Origin: Pseudomonadota bacterium
GTDB lineage: Bacteria; Myxococcota_A; Polyangia; Polyangiales; Polyangiaceae
Direction: 5' to 3'
DNA: 64,000 bases
Assembly (NCBI GenBank): GCA_023423895.1
Contig: JAFAER010000113.1
Span: forward strand, 62,001-126,000
This document shows, piece by piece, positions 1 to 8,449 of the stretch. The notes under the pieces were generated by a model that worked only from the letters and a program-made list of their open reading frames with translations, was not told where the DNA came from and ran no database searches. A program made the position numbers and the translations under genes. Each line of letters begins with the position of its first letter. Position 1 is the stretch's first letter.

Positions 1-98
1 ATGGCAAAAAGCGCTACCTGGTCGGCTTCCCGACCTTCGAAGGCGCAACGGCGACGAGCCCCGGCACGGTCGTCATGCGCGTGAAGGCTGCCAAGTAA
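1..98 (+). CDS. 3' end of a HmuY-like lipoprotein (partial)
   Basis: Only the last 32 codons lie in the window; the frame starts at base 3 and ends with TAA at 96-98. The tail reads KKRYLVGFPTFEGATATS and ends RVKAAK. It lines up with the end of the next gene (SRYKLGIVSYTG, then FIIKVAPL), so this is probably a tandem paralogue of that HmuY-like protein. The two are separated by only 33 bases and are probably cotranscribed. The rest of the protein is outside the window, so the family call rests on the tail alone. Confidence 0.5.
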   Translation, partial: GKKRYLVGFPTFEGATATSPGTVVMRVKAAK

Positions 99-131
99 TC
101 GTGATCGACTCGCAGTCATAGGAGATGGCCC

Positions 132-896
132 ATGAATCGCCTCTTGCTTCTTCTTGCATCGGCCCCGTTGGTCCTCGCCGCGATCCCTGCCTGCTCGTCG
201 ACGACGACCCCTGCGGCAGGGACGGAGGATGGCGGTACGACGCCCAACGATGGCGAAGATGACGACTCGGGGATCCCCGCGGGCGGCACGCAGTGCACGG
301 CGGCGCGCAAAGGCCATCTCGTCCCGATCGCGAAGGTGTCGACCGGTGAGGTGAAGGTCATCTCGAGCGAAGATGGCGTGACCACGCTCTACGTGGACGC
401 GTCGGCTGGCGGCGCGATGGAGGTCGCCAAGAGCCCGCGCGTGTACATCAAGCTCACGGGCGAGAAGGTCGACATCGACGACAACGCTGCGTTCGACTCC
501 GAGGAGTGGGACGTCGCGCTGAAGCGGGTCGATCTCTACACGAACAGCGGAGATGCCGGCCCGGGCAAGGGTGGCGCGGCGCTCGTGAGAAAGGACTTCG
601 ATGCCGTCACGGCCGCTGACGCCGATGCCGCGAAGATCGAGCCGGAGACGTTCTTCGACGAGGAGTGCAACGGCCTCAAGGACGAGGCGAGCTACATCAT
701 CACGACGCTGTCGGGCTGGTACAACTACGAGGTCGGCGCCGGACCGAGCGTGAAGTCGAACGTGTCGTTCGTCGTCCGAGGGGCCGACGGGACGTCGCGT
801 TACAAGCTCGGGATCGTGAGCTACACGGGGACGAGCGCGGGCGGGACCGACGGCCCGGCCACCGGCCGCTTCATCATCAAGGTCGCCCCGCTGTGA
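132..896 (+). CDS. HmuY family haem-binding-like lipoprotein
   Basis: 254 residues. The N-terminus is a hydrophobic export signal ending at Cys21 (IPAC), so it is probably a lipoprotein; an acidic Thr/Gly-rich spacer follows to about residue 55. The body carries landmarks I associate with HmuY proteins: a W-D-V-A-L-K-R-V-D-L-Y-T-N strand near residues 130-142, a Gly-rich stretch, a WYNYE segment near residue 200 and a C-terminal SRYKLGIVSY strand. HmuY of Bacteroidota is a surface haem-capturing lipoprotein; function here is inferred. The His ligands of Porphyromonas HmuY are not obviously present, so the ligand could differ. Its stop overlaps the next gene's GTG start (GTGA), which suggests translational coupling with a secreted metalloprotease. 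Confidence 0.65.
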   Translation: MNRLLLLLASAPLVLAAIPACSSTTTPAAGTEDGGTTPNDGEDDDSGIPAGGTQCTAARKGHLVPIAKVSTGEVKVISSEDGVTTLYVDASAGGAMEVAKSPRVYIKLTGEKVDIDDNAAFDSEEWDVALKRVDLYTNSGDAGPGKGGAALVRKDFDAVTAADADAAKIEPETFFDEECNGLKDEASYIITTLSGWYNYEVGAGPSVKSNVSFVVRGADGTSRYKLGIVSYTGTSAGGTDGPATGRFIIKVAPL

Positions 897-2287
897 TCGG
901 CACGACCCGCATGATGCCTGCTGCGCTTGCAGCGGCGTTGGGGTGTGCTGCGCTCGTCGTTTCATCGAGCGCCCGCGCGGCGTGCGTGGGGCGGCCGACC
1001 GATCCGAGCGGGTACCAGGGATACGACTACGGCGCGGTCGAGGTGAAGTCGCATGCGACGGCGAAGGTGCGCGTCCACTGGGCGCTCGAAGGAACGCACA
1101 AGGCGACGCTCGCGAGCACCCGCGGCGACGGTGTTCCCGACACCGTCGCGTACGCGGCCGACATCGCGGAGGAGGCCCTGTCGAAATACGCCGAGATGGG
1201 CTACCGCCCCGTCCCGTCCGATACCGGCTGTCCGTCGAACGGGGGAGACGAGAAGCTCGATATCTACCTCGTGCGCTTCAACGGGGGCGATGGCGCGTGT
1301 GTCGCCGAGTGCAACGGCGACGAGTGCCCCTCGTTCGCGCTGATCGACTCGACGTTCGTGAACCGCGGATACGCATCGCCGCGGGACGGCTTCCGAACTG
1401 TGGTGACCCACGAGCTGTTCCACGCGATCCAGAACCTCTACAAGACCGAAGACGCGCCGTTCTGGGCCGAAGGCACGGCGCAGTGGGCGATGGAGACGCT
1501 CCATCCGGACCTGAGCGACTTCGAGCGCAATCTGCCGAAGTTCTTCGAGGAGCCGACACGTTCGCTCGATGCGCCGCCCACCGGCGTCACGGCCGGCTAC
1601 CTCTACGGCTCGGCCGTGTGGCCACTGTTCCTGGCGACGAATCACGGGCAGGAGACGATTCGCCAGATCTTCGAGCGCGAGGCCACGGGCAAGAAGCCGT
1701 TCGATGCGACGAACGAGGTCCTGATGGGGAAAGGCTCCTCGCTCGCGGAAGCGTTCCCGATGTTCGCGGCGTGGAACGTGGCAACGGGCGACCTCGCCGG
1801 ACCGGCGGGGTACCCCGAGGGCGCGAAGTACCCCGGCATCGAGGCGGCGGCGCTCGAGGACGGCGCGTCGGCGATCACGTCGGGCCTCGCGTATTTCGCC
1901 TATCGCGGGATGCTCGAGGCGCCGCAGCAGATCGCGCTCGAGACCGACGTCGACCGCAACAGCGGGGTCGTCGTGCCGGTCGACGGCGGAAAGGCCCAGC
2001 TCGACCGTGCGAAGAAGCTGCCGGCGAACGCCGAGGGCGAGGTCATCGTGGTCGTCGCGGGAACGACCACCAAGAAGACCGACGCGCGGTTCACGATCCG
2101 CCTGCTGCCTCCCACGACGGAGGCCCAGGAGCCGGCGAGCGCGGGCGGAACGGGGGCCGCCGACGAGGACGGCTGTCGGGCGGCGCCTGGTCGCGCTCCG
2201 TCCGGCGGCGATCTGCTCCTTGCCGGCGTAGGTATGGCGGGGGTCGTCGCGCTACGATCGCGGCGTCGCGACCGCGCCGTCTCTTGA
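893..2287 (+). CDS. Secreted zinc metalloprotease, MXAN_6640-like, MYXO-CTERM tail
   Basis: 464 residues if it starts at GTG 893, which overlaps the upstream TGA and gives the signal peptide a positive charge; ATG 911 is the alternative. A signal peptide ends near SARA-AC. HELFH at residues 173-177 is an HEXXH zinc site, and the nearby AEGTAQWAME segment may supply the third ligand. The C-terminus has a single Cys (DGC), a short hydrophobic stretch and an Arg-rich end (RSRRR), which is the MYXO-CTERM pattern for surface anchoring in myxobacteria. The layout fits the putative metalloproteases labelled MXAN_6640 family. Its place between a HmuY-like lipoprotein and serine proteases suggests a role outside the cell. 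Confidence 0.7.
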   Translation: MIGTTRMMPAALAAALGCAALVVSSSARAACVGRPTDPSGYQGYDYGAVEVKSHATAKVRVHWALEGTHKATLASTRGDGVPDTVAYAADIAEEALSKYAEMGYRPVPSDTGCPSNGGDEKLDIYLVRFNGGDGACVAECNGDECPSFALIDSTFVNRGYASPRDGFRTVVTHELFHAIQNLYKTEDAPFWAEGTAQWAMETLHPDLSDFERNLPKFFEEPTRSLDAPPTGVTAGYLYGSAVWPLFLATNHGQETIRQIFEREATGKKPFDATNEVLMGKGSSLAEAFPMFAAWNVATGDLAGPAGYPEGAKYPGIEAAALEDGASAITSGLAYFAYRGMLEAPQQIALETDVDRNSGVVVPVDGGKAQLDRAKKLPANAEGEVIVVVAGTTTKKTDARFTIRLLPPTTEAQEPASAGGTGAADEDGCRAAPGRAPSGGDLLLAGVGMAGVVALRSRRRDRAVS

Positions 2288-2340
2288 TTCCACGTGCAGA
2301 TGTACGTGGGGCCGCGACGCGTGAGAGCCGATAGGGATCC

Positions 2341-3543
2341 ATGAAGGCTCGCTTCTCGTCGCCCGGTCTCGCTGGTCTCGCTGGCCTGGTCTTGTCCTGC
2401 TCGTCGGCGGCGCCGTCCGAGAGCGAGCGCACGTCCACGGTCCGCGCTCCGATCGTGAACGGCGTCGACTCCGACGCGAGCCAGGACGCGATCGTGCTCG
2501 TGATGCACTACGACGCCGTGAAGGAGGGCGGGGGAGCTGCGAGCGGCTGCACCGGCAGCCTTCTCACGCCCCGTCTCGTGCTCACCGCACGTCATTGCGT
2601 CGCCACTACGGATCCGGGCGCTGCGTGCAACTCGGAGGGCAAGCCGGTCGCGGGGGGCGCCGTCGAGAAGGATCACGAGCCGAGCGCCATCTACGTCTTT
2701 GCTGGAAAGGATCGCCCGGATTTCCTCTCGGGGACCGCAAAGCCGGTGCGCGGGAAGGAGATCCTCACGACCGGCGCGACCACGCTCTGCGACAACGACA
2801 TCGCGCTCGTGCTGCTCGAGCGTCCGCTTCCGGAAGGGAAGATCGCGCCTGTTCGGCTCGACGCGAAACCCGAGAAAGGGGAGACGGTCACCGTCGTCGG
2901 CTGGGGGATCGCCGACGACGATCCGAACCCGTCGACACGGCAGCAGCGTTCCGGCGTCACGATCGTCGACGTGGGACCCGCCGACGAGCTCGGTCCGAAG
3001 GAGTTCCGCATCGGCGAGGGGACGTGCCAGGGCGACAGCGGCGGCCCGGCCATCGCCGCTTCCGGGGCCGTGCTCGGCGCGCTTTCACGCGGAGGCAACG
3101 GAAGCGCCGCGACGGGCGCCGACGCCTGCCTCGGCGGCACGAACATCTTCACGTCGACGGCCGCTCACGCGGACTTCATCCGCGCCGGCTATCAAAAGGC
3201 CGGACAGGAGCCCTGGCTCGAGGGCCAGCCGAACCCGCTGCTCGCCGTGAACGGCGCGGCTTGCGCCGCCGATGCGGACTGCCGCTCGAACGTCTGCGAC
3301 GCGGAGCGGAAGACGTGCGCGGAAGAGTGCTCGAGCGCCGGCGCGTGCAACGGAGGCTTCACGTGTGTGGCGCAGAGCGAGCGGAAGATCTGCGCGCCGA
3401 CCGGAGCGAACGAAGACGACTACGACGGGTGCTCCGCATCGCCGCGCGGCTCGTCGCGCTCGAGCGTAGCGGCGAGCGTCTCGAGCGCGTTTGCTCTCGC
3501 TGTTCTTTTTTCGTCGGTACGGCGCAGAAAAAGGCCGGATTGA
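2341..3543 (+). CDS. Trypsin-like serine protease with surface-anchor tail
   Basis: 400 residues. The N-terminal signal ends in LSC (Cys20), so it is a likely lipoprotein. It is an S1 chymotrypsin-fold protease with an intact triad: His85 in TARHC, Asp153 in DNDIALVLL and Ser233 in GDSGGP. The mature N-terminus may be IVNGV, as in activated trypsins. After the protease domain come eight or more Cys in a small disulfide-rich module (about 300-350), then a Ser-rich hydrophobic segment ending in an Arg/Lys cluster (RRRKRPD), again like MYXO-CTERM. It lies 53 bases after the metalloprotease in the same direction. Substrate unknown. Confidence 0.85.
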   Translation: MKARFSSPGLAGLAGLVLSCSSAAPSESERTSTVRAPIVNGVDSDASQDAIVLVMHYDAVKEGGGAASGCTGSLLTPRLVLTARHCVATTDPGAACNSEGKPVAGGAVEKDHEPSAIYVFAGKDRPDFLSGTAKPVRGKEILTTGATTLCDNDIALVLLERPLPEGKIAPVRLDAKPEKGETVTVVGWGIADDDPNPSTRQQRSGVTIVDVGPADELGPKEFRIGEGTCQGDSGGPAIAASGAVLGALSRGGNGSAATGADACLGGTNIFTSTAAHADFIRAGYQKAGQEPWLEGQPNPLLAVNGAACAADADCRSNVCDAERKTCAEECSSAGACNGGFTCVAQSERKICAPTGANEDDYDGCSASPRGSSRSSVAASVSSAFALAVLFSSVRRRKRPD

Positions 3544-3788
3544 TAGGGCTCGAAGGGGATCGAAGCGATCACGCCGAACGGCTGATCCACTCCTGATGCC
3601 TGTCTGACTCTACGAGGTGAATGTGGGCCACCTCGACAAACACGAGGTTCTCGCGCGTTCGCTTGCGAGACGAAGGTGGCAAGCCGCATGCAGTGACGAA
3701 ACGCGTCCTGAAGAAGGATGTCACGCGTCGAAGAGGGGAATGCGAGGGGCGCCCCTTCACTGGCGGCAAGGGACCGGAGGTCAAAACG

Positions 3789-5219
3789 ATGAAGGGCATG
3801 CGAATCGTCGGAGCCGTCTGCGCAAGCATCCTCGCGATGTCTCTCGGGACCCTCGCCGCGTGTAGCGGGGAAGGGTCGTCGGAGTCGAAGGAGCCGACGA
3901 CGGCGCAGGCCGTCAGCGCCGCCAGCGTCTCGATCGAGCTGTTCGATGCGAACGGCACCCGCGTCGGCAGCGGATCGGGCGTCATGATTGCGCCGAACCT
4001 CGTGCTCTCGTCGGGGCATCTGATCGCCGGCAAGCACAAGTGGGTCGTGACGTCCGCGGACGGCAAGCAGACGGCCACCGGCGTGCGCGGCATGACCTAC
4101 GACTGGATGAAGTACGACAGCGACAAGGCGCATCCGCGCAAGCACGACGTCGGCGTCATCCATCTCGACTCCCCGATCAAGCTCGCGGCCTATCCGAAGA
4201 TCGTCGGTGAGAAGTCTGCCGACGGGACGAAGGCCACGCGCGTCCGCGGCAACGGCGGGACGTTCGCGCAGCTCGAGATCTCTCTCGGTAAGGTAAAGAG
4301 CTCGCCGAACGCGTTCCTCGGTGACGGGCTCGCGGGTGAGCCCCTCGACACCGGCGGCGCCGTCTACGACGCACGTGGCATCCTCGGCATCGTCTCGGGC
4401 CGCGGCATGACGACGGGCAAGCTGTACGTCGCGCGTGTCGACAAGCTCGCGAAGTGGCTCGCTCCGAAGATCGCATGTGCCGGCGGTGCCACGACCGTGC
4501 GCACCTACGCGGGACCGGGCGCCGACAAGTCGGTGGAGATCTGCGAGGACGCAGGGACCGGCACGGGCACGACGAGCGGCGGACCGAACGGCGACGGAAC
4601 GACGAGCGGCGGTCCGGGCAGCAGCGGCCCTGGCGGAGACAGCGGAGGATCCTGCGACGGCAACGACGACGGCGTCTGCTACGGGAGCTGCGGTTCGGGC
4701 GGACCGAACGGCTCGAACGGTCCAGGCACGCCGGGCTCATCGGGCTCGTCGGGATCGTCGGGCGCTTCGAGCAGCGGCGACGGCAACGGCGGGACGAACG
4801 GGGCGAACCCGGGCGGCGACGGCAACCCGGGCTCGTCGGGCTCGTCGGGCTCTTCGAGCGGCGACGGCAACGGCGGGACGAACGGGGCGAACCCGGGCGG
4901 CGACGGCAACCCGGGCTCGTCGGGCTCGTCGGGCGCTTCGAGCTCCGACGGGAGCAGCGGCAACGGGGGCAATACCAGCAACTCGAGCGGCGGACCGACC
5001 GGCGGTGCTGGAGGGTCGCAGAGCACCGTCCCCGGAAGCGACAACGGCGGTAGCGACGAGGGCGAGGCCTGCCAGGGCCCGAACGACAATCCCGACCTCT
5101 GCCCGCCCGAGCCCGACGGCTGCGTGGGCCCGGCCTGCGGCGGTGGTCGACCGGACGAGTCCATCGACTACGGCAACTGCGCTTGTGGCTCGTCCGGCAG
5201 CGATATCTATCTCCGCTGA
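3789..5219 (+). CDS. Trypsin-fold lipoprotein, Ser-to-Thr active site, Gly/Ser/Asn repeat tail
   Basis: 476 residues. The start is set at ATG 3789 because GGAGG lies eight bases upstream and the protein then begins with a lipoprotein signal ending LAAC; the frame is open further upstream but that extension is Arg-rich shadow. Residues about 40-240 look like an S1 protease: His77 (SSGH) and Asp120 (KHDVGVIHLD) are kept, but the GDSGG site reads LDTGGA with Thr188 where Ser is expected. It is therefore probably a pseudoprotease or has altered activity. From about residue 255 the chain is a low-complexity tail rich in Gly, Ser, Asn and Asp, including an exact 28-residue duplication, and it ends with several Cys. 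The tail may be a flexible stalk or adhesive segment. Confidence 0.65.
   Translation: MKGMRIVGAVCASILAMSLGTLAACSGEGSSESKEPTTAQAVSAASVSIELFDANGTRVGSGSGVMIAPNLVLSSGHLIAGKHKWVVTSADGKQTATGVRGMTYDWMKYDSDKAHPRKHDVGVIHLDSPIKLAAYPKIVGEKSADGTKATRVRGNGGTFAQLEISLGKVKSSPNAFLGDGLAGEPLDTGGAVYDARGILGIVSGRGMTTGKLYVARVDKLAKWLAPKIACAGGATTVRTYAGPGADKSVEICEDAGTGTGTTSGGPNGDGTTSGGPGSSGPGGDSGGSCDGNDDGVCYGSCGSGGPNGSNGPGTPGSSGSSGSSGASSSGDGNGGTNGANPGGDGNPGSSGSSGSSSGDGNGGTNGANPGGDGNPGSSGSSGASSSDGSSGNGGNTSNSSGGPTGGAGGSQSTVPGSDNGGSDEGEACQGPNDNPDLCPPEPDGCVGPACGGGRPDESIDYGNCACGSSGSDIYLR
4776..4943 (+). repeat. 84-bp tandem duplication inside the Gly/Ser-rich tail
   Basis: Two adjacent copies of an 84-bp unit start at 4776 and 4860. 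Each encodes 28 residues rich in Gly, Asn, Ser and Pro (GDGNGGTNGANPGG and onward). The period is a multiple of three, so copy number can change without breaking the frame. Confidence 0.8.
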
Positions 5220-5343
5220 CCGACCCGGTCCGGCTCGAGCTCTCGTCGGCGCCGCTCGCGAGTGGATCTCGCGGGCGGCGGCCGCATGTCCGTCGGAGCC
5301 GAGCCCAGGCTGACGCGGCATCGCCCGTGCACTTTCGCGCGGC

Positions 5344-6480
5344 GTGATCCGCCGTCGGAATCGCTGGTTCATGACTGCTCTGCTCGCAACGGGCGCCGCG
5401 TGCGGAGCGCCGGACCTCGAGGACGACCTCGACAAGAACCGCCAGCGCTTCGTCGGAGGGCAGCCGAACATGGACCTTCCGGGCGTCGGCTACCTCGTCC
5501 GCGATGGCGTCGTCTCTTGCAGTGCCTCGCTCGTCGAGCCCGACGTCGTGTTGACCGCTGCACATTGCGCGAGCAAGGAGGACGAGCGGATCGAGTTCGG
5601 CTGGGGCGAGACCCATGACCGGAACACCGTGCCGGTGATCTCGCGCGCGCTCCACCCGCGGTACGTGGAGCCTCCGCGCAACGGCGGCGTCGTCTTCGAG
5701 GGGTTCGACGTCGCGCTCCTCGAACTCGAGCACTCCGTCGACCTTCCGCCCATGGGGCTCGGTCCGACGCCTCGATCCGGCAAGGCTCGAGCGATCGGCT
5801 ACGGCGCGACGTCGTACGTCGAGCATGCGGAAGGCAAGATCGAGCCGCGCGGCATCGGCACGGAGCGCCGAAGTGCAGAGGGGGTCGTCGTCGGTGTGAA
5901 TCCGACGGAGGTCTTCGTGCGCTTCGACCTGGGGGCGAGCGCGTGTTACGGCGACAGCGGCAGTCCGCTCCTCCTCGAGGACGGCACGGTGTTCGGCGTT
6001 CTGTCACGGTTCACGGGCATCACGCGCTGCGAGCCGAGGATGGGCTCGCTGATGGCGTACACGCGCGTCGACCGGATGGGTCACTTCTTCCGCGTGGCGA
6101 AGATGTGCCTCCGCACGGACGACGTCGCGACCTGTCTCCGTCAGGACGGTCTCTGCGACGAGCCGCGCTTCTCGAACCGCGCTGCGCCGGCGCCGCTCGA
6201 GCCGTCCGCGGGCGACCGGCACCGAGGTGTGGCGCTCTACGGTCTCGATGCGCACGAGGAGCGAGCGTTCCTCGTGACTCCGCCGGACGACGCGGTCTTC
6301 ACCGCCACGGCGAAGGGCGATGCCGCCATTCATCTGTTCGTCGACGGAAGAGAGGTGTGTGGCCAGACGCGACGAGCGGAGCTCACGCGAGGAACGACGT
6401 ACGAGCTCGTCGTCCGCTCGTGCAACGGCGCGAAGCAGTCGGTGGCGCTCTCTTGGCGGCCGCTCGGTACGGAGCGATGA
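5344..6480 (+). CDS. Trypsin-like serine protease with C-terminal beta domain
   Basis: 378 residues from GTG 5344. A short export signal (MIRRRNRWFMTALLATGAAC) could be a weak lipobox. The S1 triad is intact: His74 (TAAHC), Asp122 (FDVALLELE) and Ser205 (CYGDSGSP). After the protease domain, residues about 285-378 look like a beta-sandwich of the pre-peptidase C-terminal kind, with alternating hydrophobic strands (ERAFLVTPPDDAVFTATA, then YELVVRSCNG); such domains are usually removed or aid export. It is the third trypsin-family gene in a row, 124 bases after the previous one. Substrate unknown. Confidence 0.8.
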   Translation: MIRRRNRWFMTALLATGAACGAPDLEDDLDKNRQRFVGGQPNMDLPGVGYLVRDGVVSCSASLVEPDVVLTAAHCASKEDERIEFGWGETHDRNTVPVISRALHPRYVEPPRNGGVVFEGFDVALLELEHSVDLPPMGLGPTPRSGKARAIGYGATSYVEHAEGKIEPRGIGTERRSAEGVVVGVNPTEVFVRFDLGASACYGDSGSPLLLEDGTVFGVLSRFTGITRCEPRMGSLMAYTRVDRMGHFFRVAKMCLRTDDVATCLRQDGLCDEPRFSNRAAPAPLEPSAGDRHRGVALYGLDAHEERAFLVTPPDDAVFTATAKGDAAIHLFVDGREVCGQTRRAELTRGTTYELVVRSCNGAKQSVALSWRPLGTER

Positions 6481-6533
6481 CTGGGGCACGACACCGCTTC
6501 CCGTGCGGTCGCTCGTGAGCGATCCTCTCCCGC

Positions 6534-7280
6534 ATGACGGGGACCGAAGCTTCATCTCCTTACGAGCTGTACTACTGGCCGAGCATCCAGGGGCGCGGAG
6601 AGCTCGTGCGGCTCGCGCTCGAGGAGGTCGGAGCCGCATACGTCGACGTCGCACGCGTGAAGGGCGTGGAGACGATCGCGTCGGTGCTCGGAGCGGAAGC
6701 GGGAGGCGGCCGGCACTTCGCGGTGCCGGTCCTGAAATGCGGCGACGTGGTGCTCGGGCAGACGGCCTGCATCCTCGACTTCCTCGCGACGCGGCACGAG
6801 CAGCTCTTGCCCGACCACGACGTGGTGACACGCCACCGCGCGCTCGAGCTGCAGCTCACCTTTGCCGATCTGATCGCCGAGGTCCACGACACCCATCACC
6901 CGATCGCGGTGAGCGCGTACTACGACGAGCAGAAGGAAGAGGCGAAGAAGCGAACCTCGTCGTTCTTGAACGAGCGCATGCCGAAGTTCCTCGGCTTCTT
7001 CGAGTCCGTCCTCGCCGAGAACAAGGCGAGCAAGAAGGAGCACCTCGTCGGCGGTGGCTTCTCTCACGTCGACCTGACCGCGTTTCACGTCCTGTCCGGT
7101 CTCGCGTACGCATTCCCCAAGGCCTTTGCGGCCTACCGGAGGCAGATCCCGCTCCTGCTCGCGCTCCGCGATCGGGTCGCGTCGCGTCCACGCGTCGCCG
7201 CGTATCTCGGCTCGACCCGGCGAGTCGCTTTCTCGGAGAGCGGCATCTTCCGTCACTACCCCGAGCTCGACGCAGAATGA
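6534..7280 (+). CDS. Glutathione S-transferase family protein
   Basis: 248 residues, no signal peptide, so cytoplasmic. The N-terminal thioredoxin-like domain opens ELYYWPSIQGRGELVRLAL, the pattern of sigma/alpha-type GSTs with the catalytic Tyr in the YY pair, and FAVPVLKCGD is followed by GQTACILDFLA, matching the VPxL and ES/QS-type glutathione-binding turn. An all-helical C-terminal domain follows from about residue 100 (FSHVDLTAFHVL near 185 is the usual N-capping D). It probably conjugates or isomerises small electrophiles. It is followed by a convergent gene 36 bases away. Confidence 0.8.
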   Translation: MTGTEASSPYELYYWPSIQGRGELVRLALEEVGAAYVDVARVKGVETIASVLGAEAGGGRHFAVPVLKCGDVVLGQTACILDFLATRHEQLLPDHDVVTRHRALELQLTFADLIAEVHDTHHPIAVSAYYDEQKEEAKKRTSSFLNERMPKFLGFFESVLAENKASKKEHLVGGGFSHVDLTAFHVLSGLAYAFPKAFAAYRRQIPLLLALRDRVASRPRVAAYLGSTRRVAFSESGIFRHYPELDAE

Positions 7281-7316
7281 TCCGCGTACTCGACGCGGCA
7301 GCCTCGTCCGCGCCCG

Positions 7317-8084
7317 CTACTGGAGCGTGACGGTGACGCCGGTGGCCGTGCCGAAGCTGCTCGAGCATCCGTTGAAGCCGGTGTCCGCGCCGAGCGCCTC
7401 GAGCACCGCCGTGCTGCCCTCCCACTTGCCCGTCGTCTCCGACTTCTCGACGACGCGGGCCACGACGCATGTCGAGCCCTTGCAGACGCGAGCGCTTTGT
7501 CCGCATAGCGATCGCGTGAAGTAGGCGCGCGGGACGGCGATCCACGTGCCGTCGTCCACGAAGGAGCGTGCGGGAGACTCGTCGCAGAAGAAGACGACGC
7601 GCCCCTTCGCACGCGAGTACGAGTCGCACCGGACGAGGAAGCTCCAGTTGCCTTGCCAGAGCATCGTCACGCCCGAGAAGGAGCGACCGTTGAAGGAGGG
7701 GTTCGCGGCGCCGTCGTCGTCGTCGTCGTCGTCGTTGCTCGCGGCCGATCCGTCTGCCGTCTTCAGGTAGCCACCGTGCGCCCAGCCGACGTTCGAGCCG
7801 TAGGAGACCTTGTAGAAGCTGTTCGTTGCCGAGCCCTCGAGCGCCGTCAGGCTCGCTCCCTCGGGAATGGTGACGATGACGTCGGCGTTCGTCGACGATT
7901 CTTCGCGCAGGTTCACCCGTGCGGTCGTCACGAGCTTCGTTCCCTTGGCAATTCGGCCGCTGAGTGCGTCCGAGGACAGCTCGACATCCTCCGGCGCGCC
8001 GTCATCGATCTCCGCGCAGGCCGCGAGACCGACCGGCGCGAGAGCGAGGACGAAAAGCGCTGCGAGCATGCGGCCGGCGTGCAT
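7317..8084 (-). CDS. SH3-domain lipoprotein
   Basis: 255 residues from ATG 8084, chosen because it begins a clear lipoprotein signal (MHAGRMLAALFVLALAP, then LAAC); an upstream in-frame Met at 8141 would bury it. Residues about 45-110 form a bacterial SH3 (SH3b) domain: TTARVNLREESSTNADVIVTI, then GWAHGGYL. A run of eight Asp links it to a C-terminal half with six Cys and no family I recognise. Bacterial SH3 domains usually bind peptidoglycan or peptides in the periplasm, so this is probably an envelope protein. Confidence 0.65.
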   Translation of the reverse strand: MHAGRMLAALFVLALAPVGLAACAEIDDGAPEDVELSSDALSGRIAKGTKLVTTARVNLREESSTNADVIVTIPEGASLTALEGSATNSFYKVSYGSNVGWAHGGYLKTADGSAASNDDDDDDDGAANPSFNGRSFSGVTMLWQGNWSFLVRCDSYSRAKGRVVFFCDESPARSFVDDGTWIAVPRAYFTRSLCGQSARVCKGSTCVVARVVEKSETTGKWEGSTAVLEALGADTGFNGCSSSFGTATGVTVTLQ

Positions 8085-8449
8085 GCCGTGGCCTGCAGCA
8101 ACGTGTGTGCCTTCACGCGAAGGGGTGTGGACCGCCGACAAAGCGAGGGATTCCGCGCGGTGACGAGGGGGGTGATCGGGGAGTTCAGGGCTGTGAAGGA
8201 GCCAGGTGTGGGGTGATCGTCGAGGTCACCGGCGAAGGCGAATCGCCCGGCGGCGACCGGGCGACCGGCGAGCGGGGCGGAGCGACCGAGCGACCGAGCG
8301 AGCGACCGAGCGTGTTGCGGCCCGATGGGGGGAACGGCAGAGCGGGGCGGTTTGCAGGTTTGCTTACGCATGCATGCGGGAGGGCGCGGAACACGGCTCT
8401 GCTCGTTCCGCGGTCCTCGACCGGGCCGGGATGGTCTAAAGTCGCGCCA
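8085..8449. other. Divergent intergenic region with GACC/GAGC simple repeats
   Basis: This 365-base gap separates divergent lipoprotein genes and should hold both promoters. About 8250-8312 is a degenerate simple repeat of gcgaccga/gcgagc units. I see no convincing gene or hairpin; small ORFs here are composition shadows. Confidence 0.5.
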
